Origin: Nostoc edaphicum CCNP1411
Lineage (GTDB): Bacteria > Cyanobacteriota > Cyanobacteriia > Cyanobacteriales > Nostocaceae
DNA length: 64,000 bases
Direction: 5' to 3'
Assembly: GCF_014023275.1 (NCBI RefSeq)
Contig: NZ_CP054698.1
Span: 1,364,001-1,428,000 of the forward strand
Shown here piece after piece: positions 1 through 7,827 of the stretch. Each line of letters opens with the position of its first letter. Position 1 is the first letter of the stretch. Made by a program: the position numbers and the translations under genes. The notes beneath the pieces were generated by a model, which ran no database searches, had not been told where the DNA came from, and saw only the letters and a program-made list of their open reading frames with translations.

Positions 1-1
1 C

Positions 2-688
2 ACCGATACGGGCATTGGCATCTCGCCAGAGAATATCAAGAACCTATTTCAGCCCTTTGTGCAAATTGATAGCGCCTTAAATCGTCAATATGCAGGTACA
101 GGCTTGGGACTGGCATTAGTGAAGCGAATTGTCGAACTTCACGGCGGTAGCGTAGGGCTAACCAGTGAACTGGGTGTGGGCAGTTGCTTCACCATCGATC
201 TCCCTTATACTCCCAGTTTTGGCATTTCACCAGAAATGACAGCAGACGATCAACTAGCTGTTACTTCAGAACGGGACTCTCCAAGCACCGAGGAAGCAGC
301 AACCTTTACACCCCTAATCTTGCTAGCAGAAGATAACGAAGCCAATATCAGTACAGTTTCTAGCTACCTCAAAGCCAAGGGCTATCGCATTGTGTTGGCA
401 CAGAATGGCCAAGAAGCCATCGATGTCGCTAAAACTTACCACCCTGACTTAATTTTGATGGATATTCAAATGCCGGGAATGGATGGTTTAGAGGCGATGA
501 GAAAGATTCGCCTCGATTCTAACTTGGTTGATATTCCGATTGTGGCGCTCACAGCGTTGGCGATGACGGGCGATCGCGATCGCTCTTTAAAAGCAGGAGC
601 CAGCGACTATCTGAGTAAACCCATAAAGCTCAAGCAACTGGCCATTACCATTCAACAACTTTTGAATGCAACCAAGGATGACAAATGA
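2..688 (+). CDS. Hybrid histidine kinase, C-terminal part (HATPase + receiver), cut by window edge
   Basis: This is the end of a two-component hybrid sensor kinase; the sensory and HisKA parts lie outside the window. The frame is open from base 2. Visible first is the ATP-binding domain, with G1 box DTGIGI at residues 2-7, F box FQPFVQ and G2 box GTGLGLALV near residue 32. After a Ser/Glu-rich linker comes a receiver domain (about residues 95-225) with acidic pair EDN, phosphoacceptor Asp about 154 in LMDIQMPGMDG and the conserved Lys in SKPIK. The enzyme would autophosphorylate on His and pass the phosphate to its own receiver. The stop overlaps the next gene's ATG (ATGA), so the two are almost certainly co-translated as one phosphorelay. 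The input signal cannot be judged from here. Confidence 0.93.
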   Translation, partial: TDTGIGISPENIKNLFQPFVQIDSALNRQYAGTGLGLALVKRIVELHGGSVGLTSELGVGSCFTIDLPYTPSFGISPEMTADDQLAVTSERDSPSTEEAATFTPLILLAEDNEANISTVSSYLKAKGYRIVLAQNGQEAIDVAKTYHPDLILMDIQMPGMDGLEAMRKIRLDSNLVDIPIVALTALAMTGDRDRSLKAGASDYLSKPIKLKQLAITIQQLLNATKDDK

Positions 689-1821
689 ATCAGCCCTCTA
701 TTTTAGTCGTTGACGATCAACCCGATAACTTTGATGTGATTGAAACAATTTTAAGTGAGCAAAATTATCTGCTGCACTATGCTGCCAGTGGTGAAGAGGC
801 GATCGCATCTCTCAACCTATTTCAGCCAGATGTAATTCTACTAGATGTGATGATGCCAGGAACCGATGGCATAGAAGTGTGTCAGCAAATCAAAGCCATA
901 CCAAAATGGCAACCTGTTCCGATTATTATGGTGACGGCTCTCACCGCTAAAGAAGACCTCGCTCGCTGCCTAAAATCAGGTGCCGAGGATTTCATTAGTA
1001 AACCCGTCAATGCTATTGAACTGCGGGCACGCATTCATTCAATGCTGAGGATTAAGCAACAGTACGACAAAATCCAAAATTTATCAGAGATCCAAGCAAG
1101 TAGTATTAAAGTCTTGGAAAGCACACTTAATGAACTGCGCGGCAATTTGGCTTCTGCTTTACCCCATGAACTCAATACACCACTAAATGGCATTGTCGGA
1201 ATTATCAGCCTACTCATGGAAGATATTGACGACATGGATATTGCCGAAATCCTTGAACTTTTAGATTTGGCAGATCAATCCGCCCGTAGACTAGAAAAAT
1301 TAACCAAACAATTATTGATCTATTTAGAACTAGAGCTATCAACACACCAGCAGAAAAAAAACGAATCTCAGTCTACTTATTTTTCAATAACAGCGATCGC
1401 AGCAGCTTTGGAATCTCATGCTCAAGGTGTTAATCGTAGCGACGATCTAATATTTGCAATTGAAGAAGCTAAGGTTTCAATATCAGATCGATATTTAGCG
1501 ATTATCCTCCATGAATTAGTTGATAATGCGCTCAAATTCTCCCAAACTGGGACAGCGATCAAAATCAGTAGTCAGGTGGTGGCAGGAATGCTAAATGTCT
1601 ATATTCATGATATGGGACGGGGCATGACAGCAGAACAGATATCTAAAATTGGTGCTTTCATGCAGTTTGAACGCAAATTTTATGAACAGCAGGGTATAGG
1701 TATGGGCTTAAAGCTTGTCAAAAAAATCGCCGAACTTTGTGGTGGGCAGTTCTCAATTTCCAGTATTTATCAACAGGAAACAACGGTACATATTGCCTTA
1801 CCTATAGTCAACTTTACATAA
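685..1821 (+). CDS. Receiver-domain histidine kinase (REC-HisKA-HATPase)
   Basis: A 378-residue cytosolic response-regulator/kinase. Residues 5-122 form a receiver domain with phosphoacceptor Asp54 (LLDVMMPGTDG) and Lys in SKPVN. A short coiled linker leads to an H-box, ALPHELNTPLNG, with His161, then an ATPase domain with N box HELVDNALKFS, G1-like DMGRGM and G2 GIGMGLKLV. The H-box has Asn where Arg is usual (HELRTPL), a variant seen in some cyanobacterial kinases. There are no membrane segments. It is translationally coupled to the upstream hybrid kinase by an ATGA overlap, so phosphate probably moves from that kinase's receiver into this protein, or both act on a common downstream partner. 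An intrinsic terminator follows. Confidence 0.93.
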   Translation: MNQPSILVVDDQPDNFDVIETILSEQNYLLHYAASGEEAIASLNLFQPDVILLDVMMPGTDGIEVCQQIKAIPKWQPVPIIMVTALTAKEDLARCLKSGAEDFISKPVNAIELRARIHSMLRIKQQYDKIQNLSEIQASSIKVLESTLNELRGNLASALPHELNTPLNGIVGIISLLMEDIDDMDIAEILELLDLADQSARRLEKLTKQLLIYLELELSTHQQKKNESQSTYFSITAIAAALESHAQGVNRSDDLIFAIEEAKVSISDRYLAIILHELVDNALKFSQTGTAIKISSQVVAGMLNVYIHDMGRGMTAEQISKIGAFMQFERKFYEQQGIGMGLKLVKKIAELCGGQFSISSIYQQETTVHIALPIVNFT

Positions 1822-1862
1822 ACAACGCGATGTGCGACTTAATATTTTGACCTCTCTCCAAA

Positions 1863-1897
1863 CCTCTCTCCTAAAAGGAGAGAGGCTTTGATTTTTG
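1863..1897 (+). terminator. Intrinsic terminator after the two-component pair
   Basis: A perfect 9-bp stem (CCTCTCTCC / GGAGAGAGG) with a TAAAA loop is followed by a T-rich tract, 40 bp after the kinase stop. The gene beyond is convergent, so it may act in both directions. Confidence 0.75.
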
Positions 1898-1943
1898 TTC
1901 TTCAACGCAGTATTAGCCGATTAATAAATGAACTTCGTCTAGA

Positions 1944-2705
1944 TTACTGACAAAATTCAATTTGGTTTACCATAAAAGGAAGTTCTTTGATATCATCCAC
2001 AGCCATTTTCCTCACCCAACTTTTAAGTTCAGGAATCCATTTAAAACCTGCCTTTTTTGCAAGTTCCCTATTGTCATAGGTTACCAGAGCTTTAAACCAA
2101 GCTTTGGGTCTTAACGCCATTTGAAACATGGCATTCAGGTTCTCCATCCGATCAAAAAGATATGCGATCAATTGACAATCTGTTAATGCCCTATGATTTC
2201 CAAAAATACCAATATCATGCGCTGCTGCTAATTCAATAAGAGATTGACCAGATCGGATTTGACGAGGCCATTCAAATTCAGTACAGGTACAAACCCAACG
2301 AAGTGGTTCATTTTTAGAGTTCAATAAAACAGGTAGCAGACTCTTCCCATTATTTGAAGAACCAAACCACTTCTGATCAAACTCAGCATTGTGTGCCACA
2401 ATAACTTGCGCCTTCTTTGCCATCTCAGTTATCATCCACACACTTTCAGCCACTTGTTCTTCTGTTATTTCCATTAACGGTGCTGGCTTAATCCGGTTTA
2501 TATGCTCTGCCGGATTATTCTGTGCTGGGAGAAGAGTTGAATATTGTTTGATAGTGGTTTGGTGCCTCACCGAATACAGAATAGCTCCTAGCTCTATAAC
2601 CTGTCCTGTCTTAACGTCTAACCCTGTGGTTTCTGTATCAAGGATTAGAACCTCATCGGGTATAGGAAACTGAGCATTGGATGAAACGAAAGAATTTTGG
2701 GTCAT
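1944..2705 (-). CDS. DnaQ-like 3'-5' exonuclease (DEDDh) with C-terminal extension
   Basis: A 253-residue exonuclease of the DnaQ/RNase T superfamily. The three Exo motifs are visible: ILDTETTGLD (first acidic pair, about residue 22), IVAHNAEFDQ (second Asp, about residue 100) and HRALTDCQLIAYLF (His and last Asp, about residues 178-183). It would remove nucleotides from DNA or RNA 3' ends using two metal ions. The C-terminal 60 residues (GFKWIPELKSWVRKM) form a small domain often attached to such standalone exonucleases; its role is unknown to me. Start is the ATG at 2705. It is a single gene, divergent from the HTH-pentapeptide gene. It is unlikely to be the polymerase III epsilon subunit itself, since no polymerase-binding context is seen. 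Confidence 0.88.
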   Translation of the reverse strand: MTQNSFVSSNAQFPIPDEVLILDTETTGLDVKTGQVIELGAILYSVRHQTTIKQYSTLLPAQNNPAEHINRIKPAPLMEITEEQVAESVWMITEMAKKAQVIVAHNAEFDQKWFGSSNNGKSLLPVLLNSKNEPLRWVCTCTEFEWPRQIRSGQSLIELAAAHDIGIFGNHRALTDCQLIAYLFDRMENLNAMFQMALRPKAWFKALVTYDNRELAKKAGFKWIPELKSWVRKMAVDDIKELPFMVNQIEFCQ

Positions 2706-2834
2706 AATAGAAGTAGAAATAAATAATTGAAAACATGCCTACCAAGTTGAAAGCTTGAGGGCATTTTTTTTGGCAATTTTGTTGCCGAATATATACACGT
2801 TACTTTGCCCGTATTGCTTTGTCAACACTAGCGG

Positions 2835-2859
2835 GTATATTATTTTTAGCATAATATAC
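2835..2859. promoter_or_regulatory. Perfect inverted repeat in divergent promoter region
   Basis: Nine-base arms GTATATTAT / ATAATATAC separated by 7 bases lie between the divergent exonuclease and HTH-pentapeptide genes, about 70 bp before the latter's start. The right arm overlaps a plausible -10 box. It could be an operator, possibly for the HTH protein itself; this is inference from position and symmetry only. Confidence 0.4.
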
Positions 2860-2927
2860 GATAGCGAAATTAATATTCACTAGTGTAAGCTAATGCATAC
2901 CTCGTAATTAAGTCTTAAAGAGTGTTT

Positions 2928-4022
2928 ATGAGAAAGATTAGCTGTAAGTTAAAAGACTTTATGGAAAAACGGCATTTATCCCAGTACCAATTAGCTAAAA
3001 ATACTGGTATTAGCGTCAATGCTATTGGGAGACTTTACAAAGAAGAGTTTGATCGAATTGACTGCAACACTGCCGAAGTTTTGTGTAATTACTTTGGCTG
3101 TGACTTGGGTGATTTGTTTATTATGCAAGCTGAAGGAATGAAAGAGGATGAGCTTATAAAGCAATATGATGCAGGAAAAAGGGATTTTTCTGGTGTAGAC
3201 TTAGGCGGGGCTATTCTAAGTCAGGTAAACTTGACAGGAGTAAATCTAACAGGAGCAAACCTGACAGGAGCATACTTGTGTCAGTCAGACTTGAGCAAAA
3301 CCAACTTAGATCAGACTGACCTAAGAAGAGCTGATCTTGAAGGAGTAAACTTAAAAAAAGCAACACTCAGAGAGGCAAAGCTCCTTTTTGCAAAACTAGT
3401 GTCTGCGAATCTATTTTGTGCGGAACTGACTGAAGCAGACCTCAGCCAAGCTTCTCTCCAAAATGCAGAGCTTGGGTGGGCAAACCTAAGTAGGACTGTT
3501 TTAAAAGAAGCAAATTTAGATCATGCAGAAATGGTTAGAGTCAACTTGAGAGGAGCAAACTTGACAAATGCCAAAGTCAGAAAAGCGAATCTCAAGTTTG
3601 CAGACCTGCGTGAGACAAAACTGATTGATACCGATATCGCTGACGCCAACTTAGAAGCAGCTTGTTTAGTTAGGGCTGATCTGAGTAATGCTAACTTCAG
3701 TAAAGCCAGACTAAGAAAAGCTGATCTGAGTACTAGTAACCTGAGATGTATCAACTTGACTGATGCTGACTTGACTGATGCTGACTTGACTGATGCTGAC
3801 TTGACTGATGCTGACTTGACTGGTGCTAACTTGACTGGTGCTAACTTGACTGGTGCTAACTTGACTGGTGCTAACTTGACTGGTGTCAGTTTACGGATTG
3901 CTGATCTAACCAATGCTAATTTGGACGGTGCTAGCTTGAACGGAGCAACCATGCCTGATGGTAAATTGTATCAATCTTTGAGCAGCGAGGAAGACAGATT
4001 CCTTGAAAACTTTAGCTTTTAA
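2928..4022 (+). CDS. HTH (Cro/CI-type) - pentapeptide repeat fusion protein
   Basis: A 364-residue protein with two parts. Residues 1-65 form a Cro/CI-like helix-turn-helix (LSQYQLAKNTGISVNAIGRL, then CDLGDLF), the compact type found in small DNA-binding regulators. From about residue 75 to 350 the sequence is almost continuous pentapeptide repeat A(D/N)Lxx, predicted to fold as a right-handed quadrilateral beta-helix. I chose ATG 2928, with AAAGAG upstream, rather than the in-frame GTG 2922. Some pentapeptide proteins mimic DNA and bind gyrase; others have no known role. Here the fused HTH suggests a DNA-associated or regulatory function, which is inference. The gene is monocistronic with an inverted repeat upstream. 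A block of perfect 15-bp tandem repeats shows recent growth of the repeat region. Confidence 0.85.
   Translation: MRKISCKLKDFMEKRHLSQYQLAKNTGISVNAIGRLYKEEFDRIDCNTAEVLCNYFGCDLGDLFIMQAEGMKEDELIKQYDAGKRDFSGVDLGGAILSQVNLTGVNLTGANLTGAYLCQSDLSKTNLDQTDLRRADLEGVNLKKATLREAKLLFAKLVSANLFCAELTEADLSQASLQNAELGWANLSRTVLKEANLDHAEMVRVNLRGANLTNAKVRKANLKFADLRETKLIDTDIADANLEAACLVRADLSNANFSKARLRKADLSTSNLRCINLTDADLTDADLTDADLTDADLTGANLTGANLTGANLTGANLTGVSLRIADLTNANLDGASLNGATMPDGKLYQSLSSEEDRFLENFSF
3756..3890 (+). repeat. 15-bp tandem repeats inside the pentapeptide gene
   Basis: Four identical copies of TTGACTGATGCTGAC (encoding LTDAD) are followed by four identical copies of TTGACTGGTGCTAAC (LTGAN) and one degenerate copy. 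Each unit is one pentapeptide, so copy number can change by slippage without breaking the frame. Confidence 0.95.
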
Positions 4023-4081
4023 GTTTAAATTGGGTTGCACTGCGAGAACGAGGACATTTATTTTTGATACCTTTACAAGGA

Positions 4082-4303
4082 TTAGGTAACTTCGCCATCA
4101 AGTAAAGGTAGAGTTTGACCCAAACGCAATCCTAAAATAATCCATCCTTCAAGAGCATCTTGCAAATCTTCCCGGCAAGCTTCTAGTGTTGCAGCATTTG
4201 CCCACACTCCTTGACACTCTGGAATTTCGCCATAGAAAGTCCCATCTTCAAGCAACTCATAAGTTGGTTTGTGCATTGCTGTACGAATGTAATTTGTCAA
4301 CAT
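4082..4303 (-). CDS. HicB-like antitoxin, solitary
   Basis: A 73-residue protein of the HicB fold (partial RNase H-like). The pattern LLEDGTFYGEIPECQGVWANAATLEACREDL matches family features piecewise: GEIPECQGVWA, then a helix with LEACREDLQDALEGW. I prefer ATG 4303 over the TTG six bases upstream. HicB proteins normally neutralise a HicA mRNA interferase encoded next to them. No HicA lies on this strand: only 59 bp separate its stop from the pentapeptide gene. It is divergent from a second HicB-like gene. It may be an orphan antitoxin or a small regulator. Confidence 0.75.
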   Translation of the reverse strand: MLTNYIRTAMHKPTYELLEDGTFYGEIPECQGVWANAATLEACREDLQDALEGWIILGLRLGQTLPLLDGEVT

Positions 4304-4396
4304 TGCCAAGATATCAGCAAGATTAATGAACTTTGGCTAAAGTATAGCAACGGGTGTTTTGGCTTTAGTGTTCAAAGACAAACCAAAGGATTAGCT

Positions 4397-4600
4397 ATGA
4401 AATGGCGTGTAATTCTTGAATCAGACCTAGAAACAGGTGATTGGGCTGTATGGTGTCCAGAATTACCTGGGTGTACTTCAGCAGGAGAAACTGAAGAAGA
4501 AGCTTTGGAAAATATTAAAGAAGCAATTCAATTGTATTTACAGCCGGAATCAATTGAGTTAGCCCCTGGTGCGATCGCACGAGAGATTATTGTCTCATGA
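4397..4600 (+). CDS. HicB-like antitoxin, second copy
   Basis: A 67-residue HicB-family protein starting MKWRVILESDLETGDW, with the family signature WCPELPGCTSAGETEEEAL and a helix ENIKEAIQLYLQ. The reading frame is open further upstream, but ATG 4397 gives the normal HicB N terminus, so the longer form is not used. It has no C-terminal DNA-binding extension. It sits 34 bp before the HicB-like/HicA pair and on the same strand, so it may be co-transcribed with them, giving two antitoxin-like genes per toxin. Its function as an antitoxin is inferred from family membership. Confidence 0.78.
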   Translation: MKWRVILESDLETGDWAVWCPELPGCTSAGETEEEALENIKEAIQLYLQPESIELAPGAIAREIIVS

Positions 4601-4634
4601 GCGATCGTAAAATTTAGTAGTTAAGGGAAGAGTT

Positions 4635-4844
4635 ATGACTGAAATTGTATTTCTCGTTGAAGATGATCCAGATGGTGGTTACACAGCTAGAGCTTTAACC
4701 GAGTCAATTTTTACTCAGGCTGACGATATAGAAACACTACGCGAAATGCTTCGTGATGCGGTTCACTGTCATTTTCCTAATGAACAAAGCCGTCCCAAAA
4801 TTATTCGGTTACATATAGTTCGTGATGAGGTAATAGCTTCTTGA
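4635..4844 (+). CDS. hicB: HicB-related antitoxin partner of HicA
   Basis: A 69-residue protein beginning MTEIVFLVEDDPDGGYTARA, with the HicB-like pattern of a beta-strand, GGYTA and a helix (DIETLREMLRDAVHCHF). Relatives in cyanobacteria are often mislabelled as a 2-oxoisovalerate dehydrogenase subunit, but the length, fold pattern and direct coupling to hicA argue for an antitoxin. Its stop overlaps the TTG start of hicA (TTGA), giving translational coupling and antitoxin-first order. It would bind and block HicA. Confidence 0.78.
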   Translation: MTEIVFLVEDDPDGGYTARALTESIFTQADDIETLREMLRDAVHCHFPNEQSRPKIIRLHIVRDEVIAS

Positions 4845-5083
4845 AGCTCCCACGAGACTTATCTGGTTCAGAATTAGTTAATGCTCTTGCTCTTCTAGGA
4901 TACGAGGTCAGTCATCAAAAGGGCAGTCACATTCGGTTAACTACTCAACAGAATGGTGAGCATCATATCACAGTTCCCGCCCATGACCCAATTAAAATTG
5001 GCACACTTAACGCCATACTGAGAGATGTTGCTGCTCATGCTGGTTTCAGTCGTGACGAATTACTTGCGTTGCTTTTTCCATAG
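4841..5083 (+). CDS. hicA: HicA-family mRNA interferase toxin
   Basis: An 80-residue HicA toxin. The hallmark YEVSHQKGSHIRL carries the conserved Gly-Ser-His, whose His is the catalytic residue of the dsRBD-like fold. It is followed by ITVPAHDPIKIGTLNAIL, matching the family's second motif. HicA cleaves mRNA independently of ribosomes and halts growth when free of antitoxin. It begins with a TTG overlapping the stop of the antitoxin gene, and this weak start may keep toxin levels below antitoxin. The protein appears complete and the key His is present. Confidence 0.88.
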   Translation: MKLPRDLSGSELVNALALLGYEVSHQKGSHIRLTTQQNGEHHITVPAHDPIKIGTLNAILRDVAAHAGFSRDELLALLFP

Positions 5084-5186
5084 CTATTAAAAATGGATAA
5101 ATAGGTAAGTGTAATTAATGCCCATCGTAGACATCACAAATCCGCCAAACTCTAATTATTAAGTATATTTTTTAATTTCTGAAAAT

Positions 5187-5217
5187 GCGATCGCGCCACT
5201 TTACCAAACGCGATCGC
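5187..5217. terminator. HIP1-based hairpin between convergent hicA and ctaB
   Basis: Nine-base arms GCGATCGCG / CGCGATCGC, 13 bases apart, lie between the ends of convergent genes. The arms are two HIP1 octamers. The T-tract is poor, so a terminator role is plausible rather than clear. Confidence 0.4.
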
Positions 5218-5232
5218 TAAATTTTCCATCCC

Positions 5233-6186
5233 CTAAGCTATAAAATGCAGATGATTACTCACCGCATTAATTAGATTATGGGTAACGGGAAGACTATCAA
5301 CTACCATCCCCAGACACAACAGCATCATGTAGGAGATGGAAAAGAGAAACAACTCTTTAGCTACAGCGCGATCCTCTGGATTCTGCAACAAACGCCAAGA
5401 TTTGTGGATAAATAATCCTCCCAGAATTCCAGCGATCGCAGCATAAAGAATTCCACTTGCGCCCAAAGGATAAAACAACAACACGGTTGCAAATACTGTC
5501 ACCAGCGTGTAATACCAAATCTGCTTTACAGTTACCGTAGTACCTTCAATCACAGGTAACATTGGTATCCCAACTTTTGCGTAGTCATCTTTAATCATCA
5601 GAGCTAGCGCCCAGAAATGGGGTGGTGTCCATAAAAAGACGATGGCAAAAATCAGCCATGCTGACCAGCTTAATGTGCCTGTAACAGCAGCCCAACCCAC
5701 TAAAGCCGGAATTGCCCCAGCCGCACCACCAACAACGATATTCTGAGGGGTGTGGCGTTTTAGCCAGTGGGTATAAACCAAAATATAAAAGACGATGCCA
5801 GAGAAAGCTAGCAGCGCGGCTAACAGGTTGGCAAATACTGCTAGAAGTGTAAAGGAAATCGTCGCCAGTGCGATCGCAAAAATTAGAGCATCGCGCGGCT
5901 GCACTTTACCCGAAGGTATCGGACGATGGCGCGTCCGCTCCATGTCATAATCAATATCCCGGTCATAGACACAGTTAATCGTCTGGGCGCTTGCAGCAGC
6001 CAAAGTGCCACCAGTGAGAGTTACTAGCAACAGCAATGGGTCTACTTCTCCCTTAGCAGCAATCCACATACTCCCAGCCGTGGTAATCAAAAGCAACGGA
6101 ATAATCCGAGGCTTGGTTAGCTGGTAGTAGCTTTGAACTACCTGTAAAAATGTTTCGTGGTGGCGAGAGACATTAGTCTCAATCAT
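5233..6186 (-). CDS. ctaB: Protoheme IX farnesyltransferase (heme O synthase)
   Basis: A 317-residue membrane enzyme that transfers a farnesyl group from farnesyl diphosphate to heme B, giving heme O, the first step toward heme A for cytochrome oxidase. The prenyl-diphosphate-binding motif NCVYDRDIDYDMERTRHR (NxxxDxxxD type) is at about residues 68-85. A second polar loop is at DDYAKVGIPMLP. About eight or nine hydrophobic helices fill the rest, the usual UbiA-family layout and length. It lies downstream of ctaA on the same strand, 277 bp away, and divergent from the oxidase subunit genes, the standard cyanobacterial arrangement. Confidence 0.95.
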   Translation of the reverse strand: MIETNVSRHHETFLQVVQSYYQLTKPRIIPLLLITTAGSMWIAAKGEVDPLLLLVTLTGGTLAAASAQTINCVYDRDIDYDMERTRHRPIPSGKVQPRDALIFAIALATISFTLLAVFANLLAALLAFSGIVFYILVYTHWLKRHTPQNIVVGGAAGAIPALVGWAAVTGTLSWSAWLIFAIVFLWTPPHFWALALMIKDDYAKVGIPMLPVIEGTTVTVKQIWYYTLVTVFATVLLFYPLGASGILYAAIAGILGGLFIHKSWRLLQNPEDRAVAKELFLFSISYMMLLCLGMVVDSLPVTHNLINAVSNHLHFIA

Positions 6187-6463
6187 TTTGGCTCTGGTTC
6201 CTTATTTTTCAACAACTTACAGCAGAATTCAGAATTCAGGAGTCAGAATTCAGAAGTAAAACAAACAGGCTTTATACCTGGCTTTGAGACGCAAGCATTG
6301 TGTACTTCACTTTCCTTGAAATCCGCTGTATATGCAGCCCCCGCTCAAGCTGGCTCTTTCAGACAAATGAAAACAGAGGGCTGAGTTAAGAGTAGAGACG
6401 CGATTAATCGCGCCTGTACAAGAGTTAGGAATTCTTTTCCTGCTCCCTCATCTCCTCCACTCC
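6187..6463. other. Gap between ctaA and ctaB with interspersed repeats
   Basis: Holds a CAGAATTCAGGAGTCAGAATTCAG-like dispersed repeat (6222-6256, related to copies near 11.6 and 24.9 kb) and a palindrome GTAGAGACGCGATTAATCGC...GTACA at 6392-6420, a form of the common Nostoc dispersed hairpin. No gene was seen. Confidence 0.6.
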
Positions 6464-7423
6464 CTACTCAGCACGGGCTAAACGCCCCGCTACCGCTAAC
6501 AGCACTCGTGACTCGGCACTCACCGAGTCGCGTAGTGATAAAACTGTGAAAGCCACCAAAGTACCTAGCAAAGTAGCTCCTATAGCTTGGTGAGAGACGG
6601 TGAGAGGCTCGACTTGGAGATGTAATTTGAAGGTGGCGAATCCCAACAATATTTGTAAGGTCAACAACCCACCAGCCATATTTGCCAGTCGCCGTAAGGC
6701 TGGATGTAGTGCTGGTGTCCGCCAACAGATAAATACCATTGCCAAGGTTGCCACTGTTGGCGGCACCAAACCAGCAATATGACTGTACATTACAGTACAA
6801 AGTTGAGAACCGCCGAGGCATTGGTGTAACGCCCAGCGAGAGCCTACCAAAGCACCTAGAATACTTTGCAGGTAAACCAGAACAGCGGCAGTTAAAGCAA
6901 CCCAAGGCAACTTACCAACGGTTCCATTTCCCTGATAGGGTGTGAGTGCTGTGCCGATAATCAGCAGGGTGGTAAAAAACAACAGCGCCGTTCCTAAATG
7001 AGCGGTAACGATATCAAACCGCAACAATTCGGTAACGGTGAGTCCCCCTAAGATACCTTGGAAGACGATTAGAAACAGGGCGAATGTGGATGCCCAAGGC
7101 AGCCAAGAGGGTAAGAAGCGACGACGCCACCAGGACAAACCAAAAAGTGCGATCGCGCTTAAACCAATTAAAGCCGCATCCAATCTGTGAAACCACTCCA
7201 AAAATACTTGGAGATTCATTTGCTTGGCTGGCACGAGTTCGCCATAGCATAAGGGCCAGTCTGGGCAAGCAAGCCCAGCATTCATGACGCGGGTGGCACT
7301 GCCTATGGCCATCAAAATTAAGGTGGCTATGCACATTTTCCACACCAAGCGCCGAATCATTTCCTTGGGCTTTTGCTGCCCAAGAGCCGCTTCATTTTGT
7401 TGTTGTAGGACAAATTCGCTCAT
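6464..7423 (-). CDS. ctaA: Heme A synthase (COX15/CtaA family)
   Basis: A 319-residue membrane enzyme that oxidises the C8 methyl of heme O to a formyl group, making heme A for the aa3 oxidase. It shows eight hydrophobic helices. The extracytoplasmic Cys pair ACPDWPLC is near residue 53 and a second pair is in HQCLGGSQLC near residue 200, as in the type with two disulfide-forming loops. Heme-ligand histidines are visible in EWFHRLDA (with the conserved Glu), in VTAHLG, in MYSHIAG and in VSHQAIGA. ATG 7423 is used. It is transcribed with ctaB and away from ctaCDE; the shared 404-bp intergenic region probably contains both promoters. Confidence 0.95.
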   Translation of the reverse strand: MSEFVLQQQNEAALGQQKPKEMIRRLVWKMCIATLILMAIGSATRVMNAGLACPDWPLCYGELVPAKQMNLQVFLEWFHRLDAALIGLSAIALFGLSWWRRRFLPSWLPWASTFALFLIVFQGILGGLTVTELLRFDIVTAHLGTALLFFTTLLIIGTALTPYQGNGTVGKLPWVALTAAVLVYLQSILGALVGSRWALHQCLGGSQLCTVMYSHIAGLVPPTVATLAMVFICWRTPALHPALRRLANMAGGLLTLQILLGFATFKLHLQVEPLTVSHQAIGATLLGTLVAFTVLSLRDSVSAESRVLLAVAGRLARAE

Positions 7424-7827
7424 GAACGATACCTTCTGCCCGCTCTTGGTGGATCTCTTAAAATTTTCAATTTTCTTTTAGTGTCCTATCTCCACCCTAG
7501 CGTATAGGCTAAGGGTTTATAGATTAGCACTCACTTATACTTTGAATCACTCCAGAAAGGTTTTGCCTGAAGCTTTAGGTATTTTTCAAGATGTCAGAAA
7601 TTGATTAATCATAATTAATTTAAGCATTCTAAATTTTTCCTTAAATTTTTTCACTGGTTTGCATCTATTTTTGGCGTTGTATGATAGTAAACTCATACTC
7701 AAAATTACTAAAATAGCCAAAAAAATTAATAAAAATTTCAGACCTTTGTCCCCCATGTCTGACAGCCTAGACTACCTTAGTAAGTGAGCAGCTTTAAGAT
7801 AACGTAGTAAATTCAATTAAGTGAGCC
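7424..7827. promoter_or_regulatory. Divergent ctaA / ctaC promoter region
   Basis: AT-rich 404 bp between heme A synthase and oxidase subunit II. No small gene was seen. I could not assign promoter boxes with confidence, but the divergent layout means start sites for both transcripts should lie here. Confidence 0.5.

Noticed and set aside
3521..3952. Minus-strand frame of 143 codons across the pentapeptide gene
   Set aside because: It is antisense to the 15-bp repeats; its repetitive Leu/Ala/Lys/Ser content mirrors the plus-strand repeat and has no independent protein features.
4635..4844. Possible 2-oxoisovalerate dehydrogenase fragment
   Set aside because: Relatives carry that label, but 69 residues, HicB-like pattern and coupling to hicA make it an antitoxin.
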